Positions 32,917-40,852 of a stretch of 40,884 nucleotides of DNA are shown piece by piece (the first letter of the stretch is position 1; every line of letters begins with the position of its first letter). This DNA is from Bacteroidota bacterium (GTDB lineage Bacteria > Bacteroidota > Bacteroidia > Bacteroidales > CAIWKO01). The notes beneath the pieces are model-generated. The model searched no databases. It saw nothing but the letters and a program-made list of their open reading frames with translations, and was not told the DNA's origin. Both the position numbers and the translations under genes were made by a program. The DNA is taken from positions 1-40,884 of the forward strand of contig JBAXND010000038.1 in the NCBI GenBank assembly GCA_037133915.1, written 5' to 3'.

Positions 32917-34707
32917 ATGAAAAACTTTACAAAAACCGCAGTAATGGCAGTAGTTATATTATATGCTGCTGTGTCTTTTGCACAAGCTCCGCAAAGGATA
33001 AATTATCAGGCTGTAGCCCGCGATAATATGGGCGCTGTTATCGTATCATCGCCTGTATGCTTTTACCTCATCGTTCACGACGGTACACCGGGTGGAACAG
33101 ATATCTATCACGAATATCATACGGCTTCCACCAACCAGTTCGGTATTGTTAATCTTGAGATTGGCGGCGGAACAAACATTGCCGGCGTCTTTAATAATAT
33201 CAACTGGGGCAGCGGAAACAAATATCTGGAAGTAAAACTCGATGCTGCCTGCATGAGCAATTATACAAGTATTGGTACACCCCAGCTGCTCAGTGTTCCT
33301 TATGCACTGTATGCCAATGTTTCGGGCAATGGCGGCACTCCCGGTCCCACAGGTCCTACCGGTCCTACCGGTTCAGGAACAGGACTTCCGAACGGAACCG
33401 TAGCGGGAAATACTACCTACTGGAATGGTACGTCGTGGGTGGTGAACAGCGATAATATTTTTAATAACGGCGCAAATGTGGGCGTAGGAACTCCCGTTCC
33501 CGCTTCCAAACTTGAAGTAAAAGGTACCGGCGTTACGAATGGAACATCCGGATTCAACGTTACGAACAGTCTGGGCAATTCCATCTTCTTTGTCCGCGAC
33601 GACGGCGCCATCGGTATCAAGAAAACAAATCCCGGAGCCGAACTCGATATCAACGGCATGCTGCGGATTTCCGAATTCAACAGCGGTCCCGGATATGCAG
33701 GCTTTTATCTGCCTACAGGTTCATCACAAACATTGTATGCTTTGCCTATGGCCGATGGTAACTCAGGTCAGTTCCTTTCTACCAATGGTGCAGGACAGCT
33801 CTCATGGGCAAGCGGTGGCGGTGGCGGCGGCGGAATTCTGAGCTGCACAACTACTGCAAACTCCGATTACACCATTCGCGGAAACGGCGGCGGTACCTAC
33901 GAATGTACCGATGCACTGATGGTTTCTTCGTCGGGTTATGTTTCAGTGAATACGTCACCATCATCATCATACCGCTTCAGAGTAAACGGCAATACAGGCA
34001 TCGGAAGTTCGCCCAGTTCGTCATATACGCTCAGCGTCGACGGTACAGGACACTTCACCGATTATGTCGGCATTGGTACTACACCTTCATCATCATACGA
34101 CCTGCGCGTTTACGGGAATGTCGGTATTGGCTCATCACCGTCCTCAAGCTATGATTTGAGTGTGAGCGGTGACTCTTATATAACAGGCGGTCTGGGCGTG
34201 GGAACTACACCCAACTCATCAGGTCTGCGTGTCGGCAGTTCTTCGAACTTCTATGTGCCGACAAGTATGGGAAACTCATCGGGTACCACGCTGGTAGTAT
34301 CGGGCGGCACGGTGTATAAATTGTCTTCAAGCCGCAGATATAAAGACAATATTAAAGATATTACGTACAACAAAGAATCCATTTTCAAACTGCGTCCGGT
34401 TTCTTATAATTATAAATCAACGGGTAAGCCCGATGTTGGACTTATTGCGGAAGAAGTGGATCAGGTAATGCCATCACTGGTTATCTATGAAGCAAAACCT
34501 ATGGTGGGCGCCGACGGAAAGCCGGTTATAGATAAGGACGGAAACATTGAGTATTCCAAAACCGATTTCATACCCGAAGGCGTTAAGTACGATCGCCTCT
34601 CCATCTACCTGCTTGAGATTATCAAAGATCACGATAAGCAATTAAATGAAATGAGAACCATCATTGACCAGCAACAGAAACAAATTGACCAGTTGCTGAA
34701 AAAATAA
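32917..34707 (+). CDS. Tail-fibre-like exported protein with S74 intramolecular chaperone domain
   Basis: Start at ATG 32917 (MKNFTKTAVMAVVILYAAVSFAQ signal peptide); the frame extends to a TTG at 32890 but the ATG begins the signal peptide. The 596-aa protein has an N-terminal NYQAVARDN domain, a collagen-like GPTGPTGPTG stretch (~residue 144), then 16-24-residue repeats built around VGIG-(S/T)-(S/T)-PSSSY-x-L-x-V, and a C-terminal peptidase S74/ICA domain (SSRRYKDNIKDI, FKLRPVSYNYK, LIAEEVDQVMP, GVKYDRLSIYLLEIIKDHDKQL). In phage tail fibres this domain trimerises the fibre and cleaves itself off. Here, with no phage genes around, it is likely a trimeric surface fibre. Confidence 0.85.
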   Translation: MKNFTKTAVMAVVILYAAVSFAQAPQRINYQAVARDNMGAVIVSSPVCFYLIVHDGTPGGTDIYHEYHTASTNQFGIVNLEIGGGTNIAGVFNNINWGSGNKYLEVKLDAACMSNYTSIGTPQLLSVPYALYANVSGNGGTPGPTGPTGPTGSGTGLPNGTVAGNTTYWNGTSWVVNSDNIFNNGANVGVGTPVPASKLEVKGTGVTNGTSGFNVTNSLGNSIFFVRDDGAIGIKKTNPGAELDINGMLRISEFNSGPGYAGFYLPTGSSQTLYALPMADGNSGQFLSTNGAGQLSWASGGGGGGGILSCTTTANSDYTIRGNGGGTYECTDALMVSSSGYVSVNTSPSSSYRFRVNGNTGIGSSPSSSYTLSVDGTGHFTDYVGIGTTPSSSYDLRVYGNVGIGSSPSSSYDLSVSGDSYITGGLGVGTTPNSSGLRVGSSSNFYVPTSMGNSSGTTLVVSGGTVYKLSSSRRYKDNIKDITYNKESIFKLRPVSYNYKSTGKPDVGLIAEEVDQVMPSLVIYEAKPMVGADGKPVIDKDGNIEYSKTDFIPEGVKYDRLSIYLLEIIKDHDKQLNEMRTIIDQQQKQIDQLLKK

Positions 34708-34740
34708 TTTACGAAGAATAAAACCCTCATTCAAGCGCAC

Positions 34741-35658
34741 ATGCAAAAGATTAAATCGCTCACACAAACCCGCATCAACTACAAGATGGCAGACGCTGCC
34801 GATTCCGAAAACTCCGAATGGGTTGAAGATACCGCCTACCGAACCCTGCTGAATGAATACAATGAGGAAGGGAAACTTGATAAAGCCGCCACCTTCGACC
34901 CCGAGGGCGATATGGTTGAACTCTATCGATACACTTATAATGAGGCAGGATTGGTTGCCGAAGAAGTGCTGTTTTACGACGAAGACGAAGAAGCAGAACA
35001 TCGCTGGTTCAGCTATGATGAACAGGGCATTTTGGTTTCCGAAAAAATAACCTACCAGGAAGGCGGCGAAGCGCATATTACCTTTAAGTGGGACGACAAA
35101 AATCGTCTGCTCGAAAAAGTCATCATGGACGATGAAGGTGAAATGGAACAGAAAGAAGTGTACGAATACGCCGGTGAAAACATGACCCGCGAGGCCGTGT
35201 ACGAAGAAGGAAATGTGCTTGTCACGGAAGATATTCATACCTACGACGAAGAAGGCAGGCACGTGGAAACCATTTCCGTTCACGTGAAGGATAAGATGAA
35301 AACCAGAATTGTGTTACGCTACGACGAAAAAGGTGCCCGCTCTCAAATGCTGAAGTACAATACCAAAAATCAGCTTATAGAAAAAGCCGCCTACACCCAG
35401 GACGAAAACGGACACGTAGTGGAAATCACAGAAGAAGATGCAGCCGGTATCAAACACACCCGCTCTACCTACGATGAAAAAGGCAACACCATTCTGCAGG
35501 AAGAGATGAACGATAACGAAGAGCTGAATCACCGCATTGAACGCACTTACAACGAACAGGGCGATATGGCGGAATCAACCATCTACATCGACAATCACGG
35601 GAACAGTGCGAACCAGTTTTATACCATCAGGTACGATTATGAATACGTCACGGAATAG
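34741..35658 (+). CDS. Acidic cytosolic repeat protein (YD/RHS-like repeats)
   Basis: The 305-aa protein has no signal peptide and is rich in Glu and Asp. It consists of ~20-25-residue repeats with a Y-D/N-E-x-G-x-L/V-x-E pattern: LLNEYNEEGKLDKAATFD, YTYNEAGLVAEEVLFYD, FSYDEQGILVSEKITYQ, HTYDEEGRHVETISVHV, LRYDEKGARSQMLKYN, RTYNEQGDMAESTIYID. These resemble YD/RHS-type beta repeats. Function unknown. It lies 33 bp after the S74 fibre gene and 28 bp before the type B T9SS adhesin, but lacks export signals unlike both neighbours. Confidence 0.8.
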   Translation: MQKIKSLTQTRINYKMADAADSENSEWVEDTAYRTLLNEYNEEGKLDKAATFDPEGDMVELYRYTYNEAGLVAEEVLFYDEDEEAEHRWFSYDEQGILVSEKITYQEGGEAHITFKWDDKNRLLEKVIMDDEGEMEQKEVYEYAGENMTREAVYEEGNVLVTEDIHTYDEEGRHVETISVHVKDKMKTRIVLRYDEKGARSQMLKYNTKNQLIEKAAYTQDENGHVVEITEEDAAGIKHTRSTYDEKGNTILQEEMNDNEELNHRIERTYNEQGDMAESTIYIDNHGNSANQFYTIRYDYEYVTE

Positions 35659-35666
35659 TATGTTTG
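35659..35666 (+). promoter_or_regulatory. Candidate -7 element (TATGTTTG) for the type B adhesin gene
   Basis: A perfect TAnnTTTG match starting right after the stop codon of the acidic repeat protein, 20 bp before the ATG at 35687. Confidence 0.45.
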
Positions 35667-35686
35667 AATATTTGAAATTGAACACC

Positions 35687-38600
35687 ATGAAGCGTTTCTT
35701 TAGTTTTGTAATAGCCGCGGCCATCGTCACATCCTCCTTCAGCCTTTTTGCACAAAGGGGAAAAGACGGCGCGAAGGTAATCAGCACTGCGGCGGTTGCC
35801 GTGAATGAATATACGGTGCTTACCTCCGATGCCTTGTCGGGAAGTACCACGCTGGCGGTCGGCTCAAGTCAGCTGAATACCAACGGACGTTTCCCGGGCA
35901 CACTTGCCCCCGGCGATCTTATCTTTATTATACAGGTGCAGGGCGCTTCAATACAAGGAGGCGAGTGGTGGTGGAACTGGGGCTATGTCGATAATTATTT
36001 GAATACCGGCAATAATGAGTTTGCCGAAGTCCTTGCCGTGCCGGGCACAACATCCATCCAGTTAAGCTGTCCGCTGAAAAACAATTATACCGCTTCGGGA
36101 AGAGTAGAGGTTATCCGTGTTCCGCGTTATACCTCGCTGACAATAAATTCAGGCGGTGAACTTACCTGCGATGCATGGAATGGATCTACCGGAGGTATCC
36201 TGGCAACAGAAGTGCTGGGCAATACGCTGATTAATTCCGGCGGGACCATCAATGTTTCCGTAAAAGGATTTCGCGGTGGACTCGAAACCGATAACAACTC
36301 CGGCTATGCCGTGTATCAGTATGCTTCAACCGATAATTCACTCGGTTCCATGAAAGGTGAAGGGATTGCCGGATGGGGTCCGGAGTACGATATTCGTAAC
36401 GGACGCTACGGACGCAATCCGCCCGCCAACGGCGGAGGCGGAGGGAACGCACACAATGCCGGTGGGGGCGGAGGTGCCAACGGTGGTTACGCCCATGGGT
36501 GGAACAGCGGCAGAGGTATTCCCGATACATCTACGGCTGCGTATATTCAGGCATGGAATCTCGAAGCGCCGCTCTTTCATAAAACAGTGTCCGACGGCGG
36601 TGGCCGCGGTGGATATTCTTTTTCATACAGCAATCAGGATGCTACGGTCATGAAACCCGATACTTCCCTCTGGGGCGGCGACTACCGTCGCAATACAGGC
36701 GGATTGGGCGGCCGTAACCTCGATTATAACGGCGGTCGTTTCTTTATGGGCGGCGGCGGCGGCGCCGGCGATCAGGACGACAGCTATGGTGGTGCCGGTG
36801 GCACCGGCGCAGGGATGGCATACCTTGTTACGTATGGAAACATCTCCGGCTCGGGACAGATTATTGCCAACGGACAGGCAGGTTTTAACGCTCAGGGAAA
36901 TGCTCCCGTGCTCGGACATGCCGGCATTGACGGCGCAGGCGGCGGTGGAGCAGGAGGCACCATTCTTTTAAGTACCACGGGAACCGTTTCGGGCATTACT
37001 ATTATGGCCGATGGCGGCAAAGGCGGCGACCAGATCAAAACAAAAGGAGTACTCGCAACCAGTAACGGAGAAGCAGAAGGTCCGGGCGGTGGCGGCGGCG
37101 GCGGATACATTGCCGTTTCCAATGGTACTCCATGGATACAGGCCAACGGCGGTGCCAACGGTGTGTGTACTGCAACTACAGGCGCCGACTTCGGACTCTC
37201 TGAGTTTCCGCCCAACGGCGCAACAAAAGGTGGAAAAGGTACCCTCGACGGTTACGTGAAAAACTTCGCAATCACAACAGTCAACGATTCCATATGCCCC
37301 GGCGAAGTCGCAACACTCTCTGCCACACTCAGCGGTACCGTTCCTCCGGGAGCCGTTATCAGCTGGTACGACGCACAGGTGGGCGGTAATCTTCTGTACA
37401 CGGGAAATCCTTATGTCATAAATAATGTTACCACAACCACTACCTATTATGCCGGAACCTGTCCGGGTACTTACAGGGTGGCTGCCGTGGTGTATATGTT
37501 TCCGTTTGCACCGGCACTGTCGAATGATACCGCCATCTGTCTGGGGCAATCGGTTACACTGCATGCAACAGGCGGTTCCAATATTCAGTGGACGCCGGCA
37601 ACCGGTCTCGACAATGCAAACAGCCCCAATCCGGTGTGTTCGGCCCTTGTCACCACCACCTATCACGTAACTATACAAAGTATCAACGGATGCAGTGCCA
37701 CCGATTCCGTTACGGTAACGGTGAATTCTGTAACGGCAACAATTACTCCCGATACTGCCATCTGTGCAGGTCAGAATATCGCATTGATAGCATCGGGCGG
37801 TACGTCGTATGCATGGAGCACAGGCGGTTCAGGCTCGTTTATCAATGTGAATCCGCTTACAGATCATACCTATTCGGTAACTGTTTCCGCACTGGGCTGT
37901 ACCGACACTGCCTCTGTGAATGTTGCAGTAAATCCACTGCCTGTGGTGAACCTGGGCAACGATACCACCTTCTGCACAGGCGGCAACCTGCAGCTGAATG
38001 CAGGAAATCCCGGTGCAACGTATCTGTGGCAGGATAATTCAACGAATCAGTTTTTCAGCGTCAGCGCAAGCGGAACGTATTTTGTGAATGTTACCGATGA
38101 AACAACATGTTCCTTTACCGATACCATCCATGTAACCGTAGTGCCCAATGCCGATGCCACCATTACGCATGTTGCGCCGGTATGTGCAGGCGCCGCGTCC
38201 TTTAATCTTACCGCTGCACAATCGGGTGGTACGTGGAGCGGAACGGGAATCACCAGTGCATCTGCAGGAACCTTTAATCCCGCGACAGCCGGTCCCGGAT
38301 ATTTCGTTATTACATACAGCATTGCAGGATTGTGCGGTGCAACGGATACTACGGGCATTCGTGTTTATGCTGTTCCGGTGGTTAATCTGGGGAATGATAC
38401 AAGCTTCTGTCAGGGTGGCTCGGTGCTGCTCGACGCGGGAAACCCGGGTGCCGGATATCTGTGGCAGAACAGCGCCAATACACAAACCATTACTGCCACT
38501 GCGAGCGGTACCTATTATGTACAGGTTACCGATGCGCATCTGTGTGCTGCCACCGATACTATTAATATAAGTGTACTTCCGAACATGAATGCAACCATAG

Positions 38601-39319
38601 CTGCCGTAACGCCCATGTGTGCGAATGCTGCACCTGTGACGCTGTCGGCGGTTGACGGTGGCGGTGTATGGTCGGGTACGGGGATTACATCACAGCTTCC
38701 GCCCACCTTTGATCCCGGGGTGGCAGGCAGTGGTAACTTCATCATTACCTATACCATTGCCGGCCTTTGCGGCGATGCGGACACAAACACGATTACGGTG
38801 TACAGTGTTCCTGCCATCAATGCGACGAATGTTGCTCCATCCTGTCCTTCATTGGATAATGGCTCTGTAAGTCTGCAGATAGTTTCGGGAACGGCTCCGT
38901 ACATTTATGTGTGGAATACGGGCGATACCACTGCCTCGGCAGCAGGACTCAGTCCCGGAACCTATGCGGTAACAGTAACCGATGCACACGGATGTGTGGC
39001 CATGCATTCCTCCGATCTGAATGTAATGGTCGACTGTCATGGTACGCCTGTCATCTATCTTCCGAACATCTTCAGTCCGAACAGCGACGGCATCAACGAC
39101 AAACTGTTTGTGAAGGGCGAAGAGATTACCAGCTTCACCTTGGTTATTTACGACCGCTGGGGCGAGAAGGTATTTGAGTCGTCGGCATTAGACTATGGCT
39201 GGGACGGCACCTTTAAGAACAAAGACATGCCTGCGGGAGTTTATGTCTATCATCTCAACGCCCTGATGTATGGCGGAAGCGAGGTGAAGAAACATGGGAA
39301 CATTACGCTGGTGAGATAA
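35687..39319 (+). CDS. Large Gly-rich adhesin with SprB-like repeat and T9SS type B sorting domain
   Basis: Start at ATG 35687, which opens the signal peptide MKRFFSFVIAAAIVTSS...LFAQ; the frame is open to 35537 but overlaps the previous gene. The 1210-aa protein has a beta-helix-like N-terminal half with Gly-rich clusters (NGGGGGNAHNAGGGGGANGG, GGGGGAGDQDD), then Ig/PKD-like repeats rich in Thr and Cys. Two ~130-residue units are tandem copies (LGNDTTFC...LWQDNS...WSGTGITS...ITYSIAGLCG). A SprB-type repeat (CPSLDNGSVSLQIVSGTAPY) follows, then the gliding-motility C-terminal domain of T9SS type B (LPNIFSPNSDGINDKL, YDRWGEKVFES, PAGVYVYHL). Likely an adhesin at the cell surface, possibly for gliding. 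Confidence 0.92.
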   Translation: MKRFFSFVIAAAIVTSSFSLFAQRGKDGAKVISTAAVAVNEYTVLTSDALSGSTTLAVGSSQLNTNGRFPGTLAPGDLIFIIQVQGASIQGGEWWWNWGYVDNYLNTGNNEFAEVLAVPGTTSIQLSCPLKNNYTASGRVEVIRVPRYTSLTINSGGELTCDAWNGSTGGILATEVLGNTLINSGGTINVSVKGFRGGLETDNNSGYAVYQYASTDNSLGSMKGEGIAGWGPEYDIRNGRYGRNPPANGGGGGNAHNAGGGGGANGGYAHGWNSGRGIPDTSTAAYIQAWNLEAPLFHKTVSDGGGRGGYSFSYSNQDATVMKPDTSLWGGDYRRNTGGLGGRNLDYNGGRFFMGGGGGAGDQDDSYGGAGGTGAGMAYLVTYGNISGSGQIIANGQAGFNAQGNAPVLGHAGIDGAGGGGAGGTILLSTTGTVSGITIMADGGKGGDQIKTKGVLATSNGEAEGPGGGGGGGYIAVSNGTPWIQANGGANGVCTATTGADFGLSEFPPNGATKGGKGTLDGYVKNFAITTVNDSICPGEVATLSATLSGTVPPGAVISWYDAQVGGNLLYTGNPYVINNVTTTTTYYAGTCPGTYRVAAVVYMFPFAPALSNDTAICLGQSVTLHATGGSNIQWTPATGLDNANSPNPVCSALVTTTYHVTIQSINGCSATDSVTVTVNSVTATITPDTAICAGQNIALIASGGTSYAWSTGGSGSFINVNPLTDHTYSVTVSALGCTDTASVNVAVNPLPVVNLGNDTTFCTGGNLQLNAGNPGATYLWQDNSTNQFFSVSASGTYFVNVTDETTCSFTDTIHVTVVPNADATITHVAPVCAGAASFNLTAAQSGGTWSGTGITSASAGTFNPATAGPGYFVITYSIAGLCGATDTTGIRVYAVPVVNLGNDTSFCQGGSVLLDAGNPGAGYLWQNSANTQTITATASGTYYVQVTDAHLCAATDTINISVLPNMNATIAAVTPMCANAAPVTLSAVDGGGVWSGTGITSQLPPTFDPGVAGSGNFIITYTIAGLCGDADTNTITVYSVPAINATNVAPSCPSLDNGSVSLQIVSGTAPYIYVWNTGDTTASAAGLSPGTYAVTVTDAHGCVAMHSSDLNVMVDCHGTPVIYLPNIFSPNSDGINDKLFVKGEEITSFTLVIYDRWGEKVFESSALDYGWDGTFKNKDMPAGVYVYHLNALMYGGSEVKKHGNITLVR

Positions 39320-39320
39320 T

Positions 39321-39375
39321 AGTCGTGAGTCGTGAGTCGAGAGTCGTAAGTCGTGACTCTCGACTCCCGACTATC
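39321..39375. repeat. Heptanucleotide array filling the gap between convergent genes; 12-bp hairpin
   Basis: Five AGTCGTG-type units then three GACTCTC-type units in the opposite direction. The switch makes a perfect 12-bp stem GAGTCGAGAGTC (39334-39345) / GACTCTCGACTC (39355-39366). The array occupies the whole 57-bp spacer between the stops at 39319 and 39377 and may act as a bidirectional terminator. Confidence 0.85.
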
Positions 39376-39376
39376 T

Positions 39377-40105
39377 TCAAATCCCCAGTCCTCCTATCAG
39401 TTTAGCTTCTTCCGACTTGGTGCCGTACTGAGCTTTCACGTATGCTTTGATGCGGAGCACTCTTTCGTTGAAGTCGTTGAAGGCGAGGTCGCGGGCTTCG
39501 CGTGCCGATTTCAGTGCTTTCACGCTGTTGGCCACGGCATCGTTGAGTGTTGTAAGGTTCAATCCTACGGCCTGAAGTGCCGGAAGTTTAAGAGAGGTAA
39601 TGGCCGGGTCATACGCATTGAATTTTCCGAGTGTGCTTACCAGATTGTTGAAAATCTGTGTGGTGGCAGCGTACGAGCGCTCGGAGTGGCTGCGTGTCCT
39701 GGGGGTGGTTGAATCTACCGGCTCGGTGGGTACGGTTTCGGCTTCGGTTTTAATCACGGTGTTGCTTCTGAGTCTGCGGAGGATGATGTTCACGCTGTTC
39801 AGTTCAGCGGAGCGCGTTCCGTATTGTGCGATGACGGCACTGCGTATGGCGGTTGCCATGGAGTCGATGCTTCCGCTGCCTTTGCGGAATGCTTTTGCCC
39901 TTTCGAAGGTGGCGTTACGGTAAATCTCGAGCTGTTCGGCTTCGGAAGCATTGTAGCCTGCAATGTTGTTTACCAGCGAGCTCACCTCGCCGGGACTCTC
40001 CAGAAGGCGCGGAGGGTTGTAGTTCGCGAAGCCGTTGAGGTAGGCCACCAGATCCTGACCTTTCCGCAATCTTACGCCGAATGAAAATTTCTTTGATGTT
40101 CTCAT
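39377..40105 (-). CDS. Helical hypothetical protein with an internal duplication
   Basis: The 242-aa protein has no signal peptide and looks largely alpha-helical. Two halves share an ending: IRSAVIAQYGTRSAELNSV (~87-105) and IKAYVKAQYGTKSEEAKLIG (~220-239), both preceded by an Ala/Arg-rich helix. A Thr/Pro/Glu linker (~120-145) separates them. I recall uncharacterised Bacteroidota proteins with a similar V-K-A-x-Y-G-x-x-S motif but cannot name a family. It converges on the type B adhesin gene. Confidence 0.75.
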   Translation of the reverse strand: MRTSKKFSFGVRLRKGQDLVAYLNGFANYNPPRLLESPGEVSSLVNNIAGYNASEAEQLEIYRNATFERAKAFRKGSGSIDSMATAIRSAVIAQYGTRSAELNSVNIILRRLRSNTVIKTEAETVPTEPVDSTTPRTRSHSERSYAATTQIFNNLVSTLGKFNAYDPAITSLKLPALQAVGLNLTTLNDAVANSVKALKSAREARDLAFNDFNERVLRIKAYVKAQYGTKSEEAKLIGGLGI

Positions 40106-40178
40106 AGTACATTAAGTTTTAGTGAATAATTGGATTTATCTGTTGTCTGACTAAAATTCCGGGTGCCCTGTTATAACT

Positions 40179-40388
40179 GAAGCAAGCGATGTCATTGTGG
40201 AAGCAAGTCCTGTCATTACCGAAGCAGGCGTTGTCATTCCGGAAGCAAGCTTTGTCATTACAGAAGCAAGTCGTGTCATTACCGAAGCAAGCTTTGTCAT
40301 TACGGAAGCACGCCCTGTCATTACCGAAGCAAGCCCTATCATCTTTGAAGCATGCCTTATCATCATTGAAGCAAGCTTTGTCATTATG
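40179..40388 (+). repeat. Tandem 21-bp array, 10 units
   Basis: Ten units of exactly 21 bp starting at 40179, 40200, 40221 and so on, with conserved cores GAAGCAAG and TGTCATTA. Divergence grows toward both ends (units 1, 8 and 9 vary most). Because 21 is a multiple of three, several frames stay open on both strands and give 7-residue repeats (e.g. EASFVIT), which explains the spurious ORFs here. No spacers, so not CRISPR. Confidence 0.95.
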
Positions 40389-40400
40389 AAAGTAGAAGTC

Positions 40401-40517
40401 GGCTTCTGTCTTCTGACTTCTGACTTCTGACTTCTTTTTTTGACTCTCGACTCTCGACTCTCGACTCTTCCGCCAAAGGCGGACAGGCGACTCCCGACTC
40501 CCGACTAAACGACTGCC
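40401..40517. repeat. Heptanucleotide array (GACTTCT/GACTCTC/GACTCCC) split by a palindromic element
   Basis: Units GGCTTCT, GTCTTCT and three GACTTCT; a T-run; three GACTCTC and one GACTCTT; then the inverted 17-bp palindrome (40470-40486); then GACTCCC, GACTCCC, GACTAAA and, one base later, GACTGCC. It belongs to the same family as 12680-12840. Confidence 0.85.
40470..40486 (-). repeat. 17-bp palindromic element, copy 3, inside a heptamer array
   Basis: Exact reverse complement of 31288-31304 and 31407-31423. Heptamer units flank it on both sides, as if it had inserted into the array or the array had grown around it. Confidence 0.8.
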
Positions 40518-40834
40518 GTGAAGCAAAAATAAAACCTAAAAAAAGCAAAGTCAAGCATTTTGGCAAATATATTTTTTATCTTGTTATATGTGTCGAAACC
40601 TCAGCTACTACGCACTATTGTTTATATACAGAAGGTTAGAAATAAGGATTTAACTATAAATTGAGTGAAAGAAACTGATTGTTAGTCCTTGATGCGGGCA
40701 GATAATAGTGGTTGAAAAGATATGAAAGCCTTGCTGTGGCTGACTTGTATATTGAATAGATACGTTAAAAGACAAATGCATTTTACTCTATAACAAAATA
40801 TTATTTAATTATAAGTGAAATATTGATATTAAAT
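40518..40834. other. AT-rich intergenic region, nothing recognised
   Basis: 317 bp with stops in all frames, no hairpin terminator and no recognisable RNA gene. It lies between the repeat cluster and the candidate IS end. Confidence 0.5.
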
Positions 40835-40852
40835 CACTATTGTCCGATAAAA
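40835..40852 (+). repeat. Putative IS terminal inverted repeat, right edge
   Basis: CACTATTGTCCGATAAAA, 16/18 identical to the reverse complement of 34-51. Sequence inside it (40853-40884) differs from that inside the left copy, as expected for the opposite end of an element. Confidence 0.5.

Noticed and set aside
32917..34707. Prophage tail-fibre gene
   Set aside because: The S74 domain suggested phage, but a signal peptide is present and no phage genes flank it.
36968..37678. Long minus-strand ORF opposite the type B adhesin (also 38039-38539, 11580-12185, 29904-30449)
   Set aside because: Shadow frames of GC-rich repetitive coding sequence; the opposite frame holds clear domains.
40179..40388. 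CRISPR array
   Set aside because: Units are contiguous with no unique spacers and no cas genes are nearby.
40119..40526. Overlapping ORFs on both strands with 7-residue repeats
   Set aside because: A 21-bp array stays open in several frames by arithmetic; no ribosome site or family resemblance. Kept as a repeat, with coding use left as a test.
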